Assembly: GCA_039809365.1 (NCBI GenBank)
Contig: JBDHUV010000002.1
Location: 1-26,945, forward strand
Source of the DNA: JBDHUV01 sp039809365
GTDB taxonomy: Bacteria > Patescibacteriota > Microgenomatia > Levybacterales > GWA1-39-11
Direction: 5' to 3'
DNA: 26,945 nucleotides
Part shown: positions 20,804 to 26,945 of the stretch, piece by piece
Position numbering within the stretch: the first letter of the stretch is position 1
How the letters are laid out: each line of letters starts with the position of its first letter
Position numbers and translations under genes: made by a program
Notes under the pieces: generated by a model
The model's input: only the letters and a program-made list of their open reading frames with translations
Told to the model about the DNA's origin: nothing
The model's database searches: none

Positions 20804-20826
20804 GTTAAAAGGGGAATTAAATAATT

Positions 20827-21354
20827 ATGAGAAAAAAAATATTTGGTCGAAGATTTAAAAGAGATATTAATCAGCGAAAAGCATTATTTCGTAGTCTTAT
20901 GCGTGAACTCGTATTACAAGAACGAATAAAAACTACAGAAGCAAAAGCAAAGTCTATTAAATCTGAGATTGAAAAACACGTAACAAGAGCTAAAAATCAA
21001 GGTGAAGAAGCAAGAGTTCATTTGCAAAAAACATTTCACCAAGATGTAGTAGATAAGCTTATTAAAGATATTGCTCCACGGTTTGCGCAAAGACCAGGTG
21101 GGTATACTCGTATTATTAGACTTGGGAATAGAGTAAAAGATGATGCATCAATGGTATATATTGAGTTTGTAGAAAAATCATCTATTATTGAAGAACCAGT
21201 TTCTAAAAAAAGAAATAAGAAATCTGACAAAAAAGTAGATAAAAAAGATGATAAAGTAGAGTCTAAAGTAAATGTAAAAGAAAAAGCTGAAAAAAAAGGG
21301 CAAGCCCCAAAAGCTAAAAAGCAAACAAAAGAAGTAAAAAAGAAAGATAAATAA
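20827..21354 (+). CDS. rplQ: 50S ribosomal protein L17 (bL17) with Lys-rich C-terminal tail
   Basis: 175 residues against about 115-130 typical. The core 1 to about 118 has MRKKIFGRRFKRDINQRKALFRSLMRELVLQERIKTTEAKAKSIK and RPGGYTRIIRLGNRVKDDASMVYIEFVE. L17 lies close to the tunnel exit. From about residue 119 the tail is Lys/Asp/Val/Glu-rich, with repeated KKxxKK and KxDKK units, and ends VKKKDK. GGGG lies 12 nt before the ATG. It follows rpoA, but a terminator hairpin stands between them. Confidence 0.95.
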   Translation: MRKKIFGRRFKRDINQRKALFRSLMRELVLQERIKTTEAKAKSIKSEIEKHVTRAKNQGEEARVHLQKTFHQDVVDKLIKDIAPRFAQRPGGYTRIIRLGNRVKDDASMVYIEFVEKSSIIEEPVSKKRNKKSDKKVDKKDDKVESKVNVKEKAEKKGQAPKAKKQTKEVKKKDK

Positions 21355-21356
21355 TT

Positions 21357-21794
21357 ATGATATTAAAAGCAACACAACCAACAAAAGAAAGCCAAATTGT
21401 CAGATCTTGGCACGAAATTGATCTGAAAGATCAGACATTAGGAAGAGTAGCAACAAGAATTGCTGAACTTTTAATGGGGAAAAACAAATCATATTTCGTA
21501 AGAAATCTTGATTGTGGTGATTATGTAGTTGTTACAAATGCAAAAGATTTTGCAGTCACAGGAAATAAAGAGACGCAGAAAAGATATACTCATTACTCAG
21601 GATATCCAGGAGGTCTTCGTACTGAAACATTAGAAAGTCTTCGTAACAGAAAACCAGAAGATGTAATCAGAAGTGCTGTTGCAGGGATGTTGCCTAAAAA
21701 TAGGCTCCGTGATAAAATGCTGAAAAGATTATATGTATTCACAGGAACCAAACATCCTTATGAAGAAAAAATAAAAGGAGATTCTAATAAATAA
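21357..21794 (+). CDS. rplM: 50S ribosomal protein L13 (uL13)
   Basis: 145 residues, normal. L13 is an early 50S assembly protein binding near the 3' part of 23S rRNA. SWHEIDLKDQTLGRVATRIAELLMGKNKSYF, CGDYVVVTNAKDFAVTGNKETQKRYTHYSGYPGGLR and PEDVIRSAVAGMLPKNRLRDKMLKRLYVFTGTKHPYE are all diagnostic. It begins 2 nt after rplQ and 2 nt precede rpsI. Confidence 0.98.
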   Translation: MILKATQPTKESQIVRSWHEIDLKDQTLGRVATRIAELLMGKNKSYFVRNLDCGDYVVVTNAKDFAVTGNKETQKRYTHYSGYPGGLRTETLESLRNRKPEDVIRSAVAGMLPKNRLRDKMLKRLYVFTGTKHPYEEKIKGDSNK

Positions 21795-21796
21795 CT

Positions 21797-22264
21797 ATGG
21801 CTAAAGTAGAAACAAAAACACCAGCAAAAATATCTGCATTTACTTATGCAGTAGGACGGAGAAAAGAGTCTGTCGCACGAGTCAGAATTTACAATGCTCA
21901 GAATGAGACAGTTACTGTATTTGATAATGAGTACAAAGTTGGTGATTTGGTAGTAAATGGGAAACATGCTTCTGAATACTTTAGATTTGGTCCATATGCT
22001 CCGAAATATAAAAGAATTTTTGAATTAACTGATACTCTTGGAAAGTATTTTATCTCTGTTAAAGTTGTAGGTGGAGGAATCGGTGGACAGTTAGATGCAA
22101 TGCTTCACGGAATTGCGCGTGCGTTTGATAAAATTGATACAGAAAAATATCACACGCTCTTAAAAGAGAATGGATATTTAACTCGTGATCCACGTACACG
22201 TGAAAGAAGAAAAGTTGGCACAGGTGGTAAAGCACGACGCCAGAAGCAGTCTCCAAAGCGTTAA
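21797..22264 (+). CDS. rpsI: 30S ribosomal protein S9 (uS9)
   Basis: 155 residues. S9 has a C-terminal tail that reaches the P-site tRNA anticodon. After a Lys/Thr start come YAVGRRKESVARVRIYNA, VVNGKHASEYF, VKVVGGGIGGQLDAMLHGIARAF and LTRDPRTRERRKVGTGGKARRQKQSPKR, the last ending with the conserved Lys-Arg. It is the last gene of the unit; its stop TAA overlaps by 3 bases the stop of recX on the other strand (shared TTAA), and no intrinsic terminator is seen. Confidence 0.98.
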   Translation: MAKVETKTPAKISAFTYAVGRRKESVARVRIYNAQNETVTVFDNEYKVGDLVVNGKHASEYFRFGPYAPKYKRIFELTDTLGKYFISVKVVGGGIGGQLDAMLHGIARAFDKIDTEKYHTLLKENGYLTRDPRTRERRKVGTGGKARRQKQSPKR

Positions 22265-22728
22265 TCTTCGTTTTTTAACACTTCTTTTATTACATCCCAA
22301 CGGAATCCTTTTCGTTGTAAAAACTCGGTTACTTTCTTTTTGTATTCTTCTCCTGTATATCTTTCAAACTTCCGTTGTTTTCTTTTCAAAAAATCTTTTG
22401 CTGTTTCGTAATCATTTTGAGATTTTGAAAGGACAGATTCTATTATGTTATTATCTATTCCTTTCTCAAGTAATTCTCTTTTTATAACAAACTTACTTTT
22501 TCCTTTAAAATCTTGTCTTTGTTCTATCCACCATTGTGCGAATTCTGTATCATTTAAAAATTTATCCTGTTTTAATTTCTCAATGACTTGTTCAATAATA
22601 GGAGGATCTGTGTGTTTTTTTATGAGCTTGTCTCTAATTTCTTTTTCACTACGAGGACGATAAGAAAGATATTTAAGAGTAGCAGTATACGCTTTTAATA
22701 CTTCGATTTTGACTTTTTCAAAATCCAT
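22261..22728 (-). CDS. recX: Regulatory protein RecX
   Basis: 155 residues. RecX binds RecA filaments and modulates their activity. Its helical repeats show ATLKYLSYRPRSEKEIRDKLIKKHTDPPIIEQVIEKLKQDKFLNDTEFAQWWIEQR, the most diagnostic stretch, then KFVIKRELLEKGIDNNIIESVL and a C-terminal repeat ending FRWDVIKEVL. It starts 6 nt after recA on the same strand, a common pairing. There is no strong Shine-Dalgarno beyond a CCCTCC-containing gap, and the start is preceded by C. It converges with and overlaps the end of rpsI. Confidence 0.92.
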   Translation of the reverse strand: MDFEKVKIEVLKAYTATLKYLSYRPRSEKEIRDKLIKKHTDPPIIEQVIEKLKQDKFLNDTEFAQWWIEQRQDFKGKSKFVIKRELLEKGIDNNIIESVLSKSQNDYETAKDFLKRKQRKFERYTGEEYKKKVTEFLQRKGFRWDVIKEVLKNED

Positions 22729-22734
22729 GGAGGG

Positions 22735-23841
22735 TTATTTTGTTGCTGTTATTGGCTCTGTGTCTTCGTCGTCTTCTTCAACACCAACTTCAATCATTGG
22801 TTTTCCGTTTTGAGATTTTACTAATACTTCTTTTTCAATTTTATCTGCAAGATCTTTGTTTTCTCTTAAGAATTGTTTTGCGTTTTCTCTTCCTTGCCCA
22901 AGCATGGTCTCACCATATCTCAAAAATGCACCAGACTTTGTAATAATCCCTGTCTCAATACCTACATCAAGAAGTCCACCTAACTTTGATATCCCTTCAC
23001 CGCTCATTACATCAAACTCAGCAATTCTAAAAGGAGGGGACATTTTATTTTTTACTACTTTGACCCGTGTTCTGTTTCCGATAACTTTATCTCCATCCTT
23101 AAGCTGTTCTATACGACGAACATCTAAACGGACAGAAGCATAAAACTTAAGTGCGAGTCCTCCTGTTGTAGTTTCAGGGTTTCCAAACATAACACCAATT
23201 TTTTGTCGAAGTTGGTTTGTGAATATACAGACTGTTTTACTACGAGAAATTACACCAGTTAATTTACGAAGTGCTTGTGACATAAGTCTTGCTTGAACTC
23301 CCATAACAGCATCTCCCATCTCTCCTTCTAACTCAGAACGAGGAACAAGTGCAGCAACAGAGTCGATAACAAGTACGTCTATAGCACCACTCCGAATTAA
23401 TTGTTCTGTAATCTCAAGTGCTTGTTCCCCAGTGTCCGGTTGCGCAATAATAAGGTCATCTATTTTTACTCCAATGGTCTGTGCCCATACTGGATCTAGT
23501 GCATGTTCAGCGTCTATAAAAGCCGCTGTACCGCCTCGTTTTTGAGCTTCAGCAATAACTGAGAGACAGATTGTTGTTTTACCTGATGCTTCTGGACCAT
23601 AGATTTCAATAATTCTTCCGCGTGGAAGGCCTCCAACGCCAAGTGCTATATCTAAAGGAAGAGCACCAGTAGGAATAACATCTATCTGGAGTTTCTTTGC
23701 TGCTTCTCCAAATCGCATAATAGAGCCTTTCCCATACTGTCTTTCGATCTGTTCCATCGCCATTTTAATGGCATTCATTTTTTCAGTGGTATCTTCTTTT
23801 TGCTGGACTGGGGGAGTAGGTGTTTTTGCTTGTCTTGCCAT
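22735..23841 (-). CDS. recA: Recombinase RecA
   Basis: 368 residues from the ATG at 23841. RecA forms filaments on single-stranded DNA and drives homologous recombination and the SOS response. The Walker A motif is GPEASGKTT (82-90), Walker B is DVLVIDSVAALV, MGVQARLMSQALRK and the loop with TNQLRQKIGVMFGNPETTTGG follow, and the C-terminal domain ends in an acidic EEDDEDTE tail. The frame stays open upstream to 23880, but MARQAKTPTPP gives the normal protein and agrees with the promoter. No intein is present, and no SOS (LexA-like) box was recognised. Confidence 0.98.
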   Translation of the reverse strand: MARQAKTPTPPVQQKEDTTEKMNAIKMAMEQIERQYGKGSIMRFGEAAKKLQIDVIPTGALPLDIALGVGGLPRGRIIEIYGPEASGKTTICLSVIAEAQKRGGTAAFIDAEHALDPVWAQTIGVKIDDLIIAQPDTGEQALEITEQLIRSGAIDVLVIDSVAALVPRSELEGEMGDAVMGVQARLMSQALRKLTGVISRSKTVCIFTNQLRQKIGVMFGNPETTTGGLALKFYASVRLDVRRIEQLKDGDKVIGNRTRVKVVKNKMSPPFRIAEFDVMSGEGISKLGGLLDVGIETGIITKSGAFLRYGETMLGQGRENAKQFLRENKDLADKIEKEVLVKSQNGKPMIEVGVEEDDEDTEPITATK

Positions 23842-23852
23842 AGAATACATTA

Positions 23853-23880
23853 AATATATCAGATATTGTGCAAAAATCAA
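23853..23880 (-). promoter_or_regulatory. Promoter of recA-recX
   Basis: On the minus strand TTGATT, a 16-nt spacer and TATATT, with TGA directly before the -10 (extended). The hexamer ends 11 nt before the recA ATG, predicting a leader of about 5 nt. Confidence 0.55.
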
Positions 23881-23928
23881 GCGAGTAATTTATTCGAAAA
23901 AATTAAAAGCTGTCTTGGAAATGGCTTA

Positions 23929-25146
23929 TTATTTAAACTCTACTTCTAGAAAGTCCTTTACTTTGGAGAATAAATGAGTGATTTTCCTCTTCTTGCGCAG
24001 TTGATAAAGTTCAATCTCTTTAGTATAGATATCTTCAATTTTCTGTACTGCGTTTTCTAAGGAGAATTCTTGTGCTCTTAATTTTGCATTCTGTCCAATT
24101 GTGGTACGAAGATTATCATCAGAAAGAAGTGTAACGATTTGACGTGCAAATGATGTAGGAGTTGCTGATACAAGAAGCCCCTCTTGCTTGTTTCGTATTA
24201 ACTCTTTAAATGGAGCCACATTAAGCGTTACAGTAGGTAACCCAGCAGCCATAGCCTCGAGCACTACTTTTCCAAGAGTCTCTGTTTTGGAAGCAAATAC
24301 AAACACATCTGCACTGTAAAATACTGAAGGTATTTTTTTATAGTCGATTTCTCCTAGAAAATAAGTATTTTCACTAATATCAAGTTTTGTTGCAAGTTTT
24401 TGTAAGTATTCCTTTTGTTGTCCTTCTCCGATAAGTACAAGAACTGTATGAGGAAGTTTTTTTTGTACTTTTTCAAAAGCATACAGCAATGTATCTACAG
24501 ATTTCTCTTTTCCTAATCTTCCAACATATAATAAAATTTTATCTTTTTCTTTAATTTTTAATTTTTTACGCAAAAATTTAGTATCTCCTTTTATATATTT
24601 TTTCAAGTCCAGCCCATGATGAATGACAGTAATAGGTTTTGAAATTCCATATTTTTTCAATTCTTTTTTTGAGATATAACTAGGAGAGATAATTGCACTA
24701 CAAGAATTTGCAAATACTTGAGTAAACTTTTCAACAATACGTGGTCTTATAAGGATTCTTCCTATAGGTAAGTAATGCGTGTATCTATTCCAGAATGTAT
24801 GATGAGAAAGAATATAGGGTATATTTTTACGTTTTGCAATAATCCAGCCAAGCATTGTGATAGGACCGTCTCCGTGACCATGAATAACGTCAAAATCTAG
24901 TCTTAATAAATCTCTAAATGCTTTTTCAGGGAGATATACTGCAACTCGTACACCAACACTTTTTTTGTAATTGACTGATGTGAGTCTAATTACATTATTT
25001 CTCTTATCTTTATATCCAGGATACTTTGGGGCAATAATGGTTACTGTATGCCCCTTTTTCCTCAATCCTTCTGCATACTCTAAAACAGAGGTTGCTACAC
25101 CATTCTTTTGAGGAAGATACCCATCTGTAAAAAATCCTATTTTCAT
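23929..25146 (-). CDS. Glycosyltransferase family 4, diacylglycerol glucosyltransferase-like
   Basis: 405 residues with the GT-B fold of family GT4. The N-terminus MKIGFFTDGYLPQKNGVATSV and GLRKKGHTVTIIAPKYP resemble 1,2-diacylglycerol 3-glucosyltransferases. The nucleotide-sugar domain has LYVGRLGKEKSVDTLLYAFEKV and the E-x7-E motif in ETLGKVVLEAMAAGLPTV. A membrane glycolipid role is inferred from N-terminal likeness only; another hexosyltransferase is possible. It has no clear TM segment but a basic C-terminal end that could bind membranes. The ATG overlaps the stop of the next upstream gene (ATGA), so the two are coupled. Confidence 0.88.
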   Translation of the reverse strand: MKIGFFTDGYLPQKNGVATSVLEYAEGLRKKGHTVTIIAPKYPGYKDKRNNVIRLTSVNYKKSVGVRVAVYLPEKAFRDLLRLDFDVIHGHGDGPITMLGWIIAKRKNIPYILSHHTFWNRYTHYLPIGRILIRPRIVEKFTQVFANSCSAIISPSYISKKELKKYGISKPITVIHHGLDLKKYIKGDTKFLRKKLKIKEKDKILLYVGRLGKEKSVDTLLYAFEKVQKKLPHTVLVLIGEGQQKEYLQKLATKLDISENTYFLGEIDYKKIPSVFYSADVFVFASKTETLGKVVLEAMAAGLPTVTLNVAPFKELIRNKQEGLLVSATPTSFARQIVTLLSDDNLRTTIGQNAKLRAQEFSLENAVQKIEDIYTKEIELYQLRKKRKITHLFSKVKDFLEVEFK

Positions 25147-26132
25147 AACAGTGAATGATAATAATTTATCAGATCATTTGCAAGAGTTGAAAAAGTGAAA
25201 CGTTTTGCAAGAGCAATACTTTTTTTCCTTGCATTTGTATAAAACTGTTTATTTGTTGACAGTTTTTTTATAAGTATTTCAAATTCTCCGATAGTATTTC
25301 CTGATAGGTAGTTTTTACCATATAGACTTTCATACTCTGGAAGATTTCTTAGTATAATTGGTAAATTACATGCTGCAGCTTCAATAATTGCCATTGAAGC
25401 ATTTTCTTGATGAGAAGGAAAAAATAACATATCTCCTGCGTTTAATAGAATAGGCATATCTGAGTATGATTTTATACCCGTTACTTGGATATTAGGAGTT
25501 GAATAAAAAGATTTTCTTAAGTTTTCATCGAGAGCATTTAACCCTTTTAAGGGTATACCTCCAATCCATACAAATTTATGCTGTGGTAATCTTTTTGCTA
25601 CTTCTAAGAAATCTTCGATTCCTTTCCTTTGTTGTATTTGCCCCACTCCTAAGATTAGCGTATCATTGATAGAAACTTTCAATATCCTTCTCCCTTTTTC
25701 TCTTAGTTTTTTATCCTGTTTAAAAATATTTGTGTTAACTGGGTTAGGAAAGACTTCGATCTTTTTAGTTACCCCTAATCTTATAAGATCATCTTTCACC
25801 TTAGGAGATACTGCAAGAATAATATCCCCTTTATTATAGAAAGTTTTTAAGTAACGCTTTGCAATGTTTCCCCACAGTTCATAGCCTTTGATACTATCTT
25901 TTAAAGATAACGGCACTATGTGTGCGCTAATTACAGATGGTTTATTTAGTAAGAGCATAAACAGTGAAAATAAGCCAAGTGTTTGTATATGGGTAATTTG
26001 AGCACGATGGAGTGAGTTTATAGTAAACGGAACCTTTTTATATTTTAGTAGATCTATTGTATTAAGGAATGCAGAATGTACTCCATGTCCTTTTGGAAAA
26101 AATACAGTTTCTGAGATCATATTAACTTTCAT
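25143..26132 (-). CDS. Glycosyltransferase family 4
   Basis: About 329 residues from the ATG at 26132 (MKVNMISETVFFPKGHGVHSAF); the frame is open to an ATG at 26156, which is directly after the preceding gene and has A, not T, before it. GT4 features are the N-terminal GHGVHSAF glycine loop for the acceptor domain, LGVGQIQQRKGIEDFLEVAKRLP, and FPSHQENASMAIIEAAACNLPII with an E-x7-E-like pair. The acceptor and sugar are unknown. It overlaps the following glycosyltransferase by 4 bases, and the three genes in a row look like one small glycan or glycolipid pathway. Confidence 0.85.
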   Translation of the reverse strand: MKVNMISETVFFPKGHGVHSAFLNTIDLLKYKKVPFTINSLHRAQITHIQTLGLFSLFMLLLNKPSVISAHIVPLSLKDSIKGYELWGNIAKRYLKTFYNKGDIILAVSPKVKDDLIRLGVTKKIEVFPNPVNTNIFKQDKKLREKGRRILKVSINDTLILGVGQIQQRKGIEDFLEVAKRLPQHKFVWIGGIPLKGLNALDENLRKSFYSTPNIQVTGIKSYSDMPILLNAGDMLFFPSHQENASMAIIEAAACNLPIILRNLPEYESLYGKNYLSGNTIGEFEILIKKLSTNKQFYTNARKKSIALAKRFTFSTLANDLINYYHSLL

Positions 26133-26158
26133 ATTAGTTGCTCTATTGTATATCATTG

Positions 26159-26866
26159 CTATCTATAATGGGGAAAATCTGGAGGTAGCTTTCCAATTTT
26201 TAAGAAAATAAAAATTTTGACATATCGAAAAAAACTCCGTGCATATCCTTCTTGTATACGTCTAGGAGAAGTATGTACGATCATCTGCTTATTAACAACG
26301 GTCTTTCCGTATTTACATATCTTTCGTGTAAGGTCTGTGTCTTCTCCTGATTTTAAATTTGGATTAAATCCTCCTGCTTGGTTGTATGCTGTTTTCCTTA
26401 CAGCAAAATTATTTCCTGTAATATACACTTTCCCTTCTAAACTCCCTATAAAATCATACAGTACATATGAAAATTTAAATGCAATCTTTGGTATGAACGA
26501 GGTTTCATTTGTTAGTAAAGTTTGTCCTCTTACCGATACTATACGAGGGTCTTTAAATGTTTCAATGATCACTTCTAACCATTGTCTAGAAACTTGGGTA
26601 TCTGCATCTGTTCCTACGAATATATCACCTTTTGCCTCTTTGTACCCTTTATATCTTGCTTCTCCTACTCCTCCCTTTACATATATAATCTGAACAGGAT
26701 ATTTTTTGGCAATATCTACTGTCCTATCATTTGTATCTTTACGAACAACGACAATTACTTCATAGAGTTTTTTATCAATTGTTTGATTAAAGAGGCACTT
26801 CAAACATGCGTCTATATATTTCTCCTCATTGTACGCTGGGATCACTACGGAGATACGAGGCTTCAT
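26159..26866 (-). CDS. Glycosyltransferase family 2
   Basis: 235 residues with a GT-A fold. RISVVIPAYNEEKYIDACLKCLFNQT at the start is the GT2 signature. Metal and nucleotide residues lie in GTDADTQV (D-x-D), and the acceptor part has GNNFAVRKTAYNQAGGFNPNLKSGEDTDLTRKI with the catalytic ED. There are no strong membrane segments, only amphipathic ends (SFFRYVKIFIFLKIG) that might touch the membrane. It is the first gene of the three-gene unit, with a TGA-TATAAT box 7 nt before the ATG. The acceptor is unknown. Confidence 0.9.
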   Translation of the reverse strand: MKPRISVVIPAYNEEKYIDACLKCLFNQTIDKKLYEVIVVVRKDTNDRTVDIAKKYPVQIIYVKGGVGEARYKGYKEAKGDIFVGTDADTQVSRQWLEVIIETFKDPRIVSVRGQTLLTNETSFIPKIAFKFSYVLYDFIGSLEGKVYITGNNFAVRKTAYNQAGGFNPNLKSGEDTDLTRKICKYGKTVVNKQMIVHTSPRRIQEGYARSFFRYVKIFIFLKIGKLPPDFPHYR

Positions 26867-26873
26867 TTATCTG

Positions 26874-26882
26874 ATTATATCA
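26874..26882 (-). promoter_or_regulatory. Extended -10 promoter of the glycosyltransferase unit
   Basis: Minus-strand TGA-TATAAT, ending 7 nt before the ATG at 26866. A start 6-7 nt downstream is the ATG itself or one base before it, so the mRNA would be leaderless. Confidence 0.6.
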
Positions 26883-26893
26883 AATAGAATTGA

Positions 26894-26915
26894 GGGCGGG
26901 GAGTAATCCCCGCCC
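26894..26915. terminator. G/C-rich hairpin, possible terminator
   Basis: GGGCGGGG (26894-26901), loop AGTAAT, CCCCGCCC (26908-26915): a perfect 8-bp all-G/C stem in otherwise AT-rich sequence. Read on the minus strand it is followed by TCAATTCTATTTG, a weak T-containing tail, so it may end a minus-strand gene outside the window. On the plus strand ATGTTAAC follows, which does not look like a terminator tail. Confidence 0.5.
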
Positions 26916-26945
26916 ATGTTAACTCGGTTCGTGTGTAGTTCTTGT

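Noticed and set aside
23842..23880. Longer recA start with 13 extra hydrophobic residues
   Set aside because: It would lie inside the recA promoter, and RecA normally starts near MARQ.
1..26945. CRISPR arrays, transposases, tRNA genes and phage genes
   Set aside because: No regularly spaced repeats, transposase motifs, tRNA-like folds or structural phage genes were found; the holin-like name of the 2648 gene alone is not evidence of a phage.

Overview
The window looks like a chromosomal piece of a Candidate Phyla Radiation (Patescibacteria) bacterium, possibly Microgenomates. This is an inference from three things: low GC with A/T-ending codons, small intergenic spaces, and a ribosomal protein cluster that lacks rpmD (uL30), an absence regarded as typical of CPR. 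TGA acts as a normal stop (for example the adk stop inside the ATGA overlap with cmk), so genetic code 25 is unlikely. No rRNA, tRNA, CRISPR array, insertion sequence or prophage was recognised, and no gene-free stretch exceeds about 230 bases.

Layout. 1-3000: a partial PPC/DUF296-like gene, a histidine phosphatase, a membrane-anchored GH18-like protein, an unrecognised basic protein and a small YvlD/holin-IV-like membrane protein. 3090-4718: tuf then rpsJ, from a good sigma70-type promoter. 4794-5312: an unrecognised gene splitting the S10 operon. 5350-5543: a promoter, a tiny upstream ORF and an attenuator-like terminator. 5544-14584: rplC-rplD-rplW-rplB-rpsS-rplV-rpsC-rplP-rpmC-rpsQ-rplN-rplX-rpmJ-rplE-rpsZ-rpsH-rplF-rplR-rpsE-rplO. 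14645-17997: secY-adk-cmk-map. 18000-22264: infA (own promoter and a structured leader), rpsM-rpsK-rpsD, rpoA (own promoter), a terminator hairpin, then rplQ-rplM-rpsI. 22261-26866, minus strand: recX, recA and three glycosyltransferases.

How the genes work together. Most of the window builds the translation machinery: 25 ribosomal proteins, EF-Tu and IF-1. It also encodes the SecY channel, the Map enzyme that trims nascent chains, two nucleotide kinases and the RNA polymerase alpha subunit. The minus-strand end combines recombinational repair with cell-surface glycan or glycolipid synthesis.

Most noteworthy. (1) The rplC leader has mutually exclusive antiterminator and terminator pairings plus a 17-codon upstream ORF. 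(2) An orphan gene sits between rpsJ and rplC. (3) Eight genes have a -10 box (six of the TGn extended type) only 6-11 nt before the ATG, predicting leaderless or nearly leaderless mRNAs. (4) T occurs immediately before the start codon in 31 of 34 translation-cluster genes. (5) A structured infA leader closes on its start codon. (6) rpmJ is displaced to between rplX and rplE. (7) A 22-base perfect palindrome and other hairpins sit on stop codons inside the operon. (8) L3 has a long acidic tail next to an L4 with a Lys-rich head.
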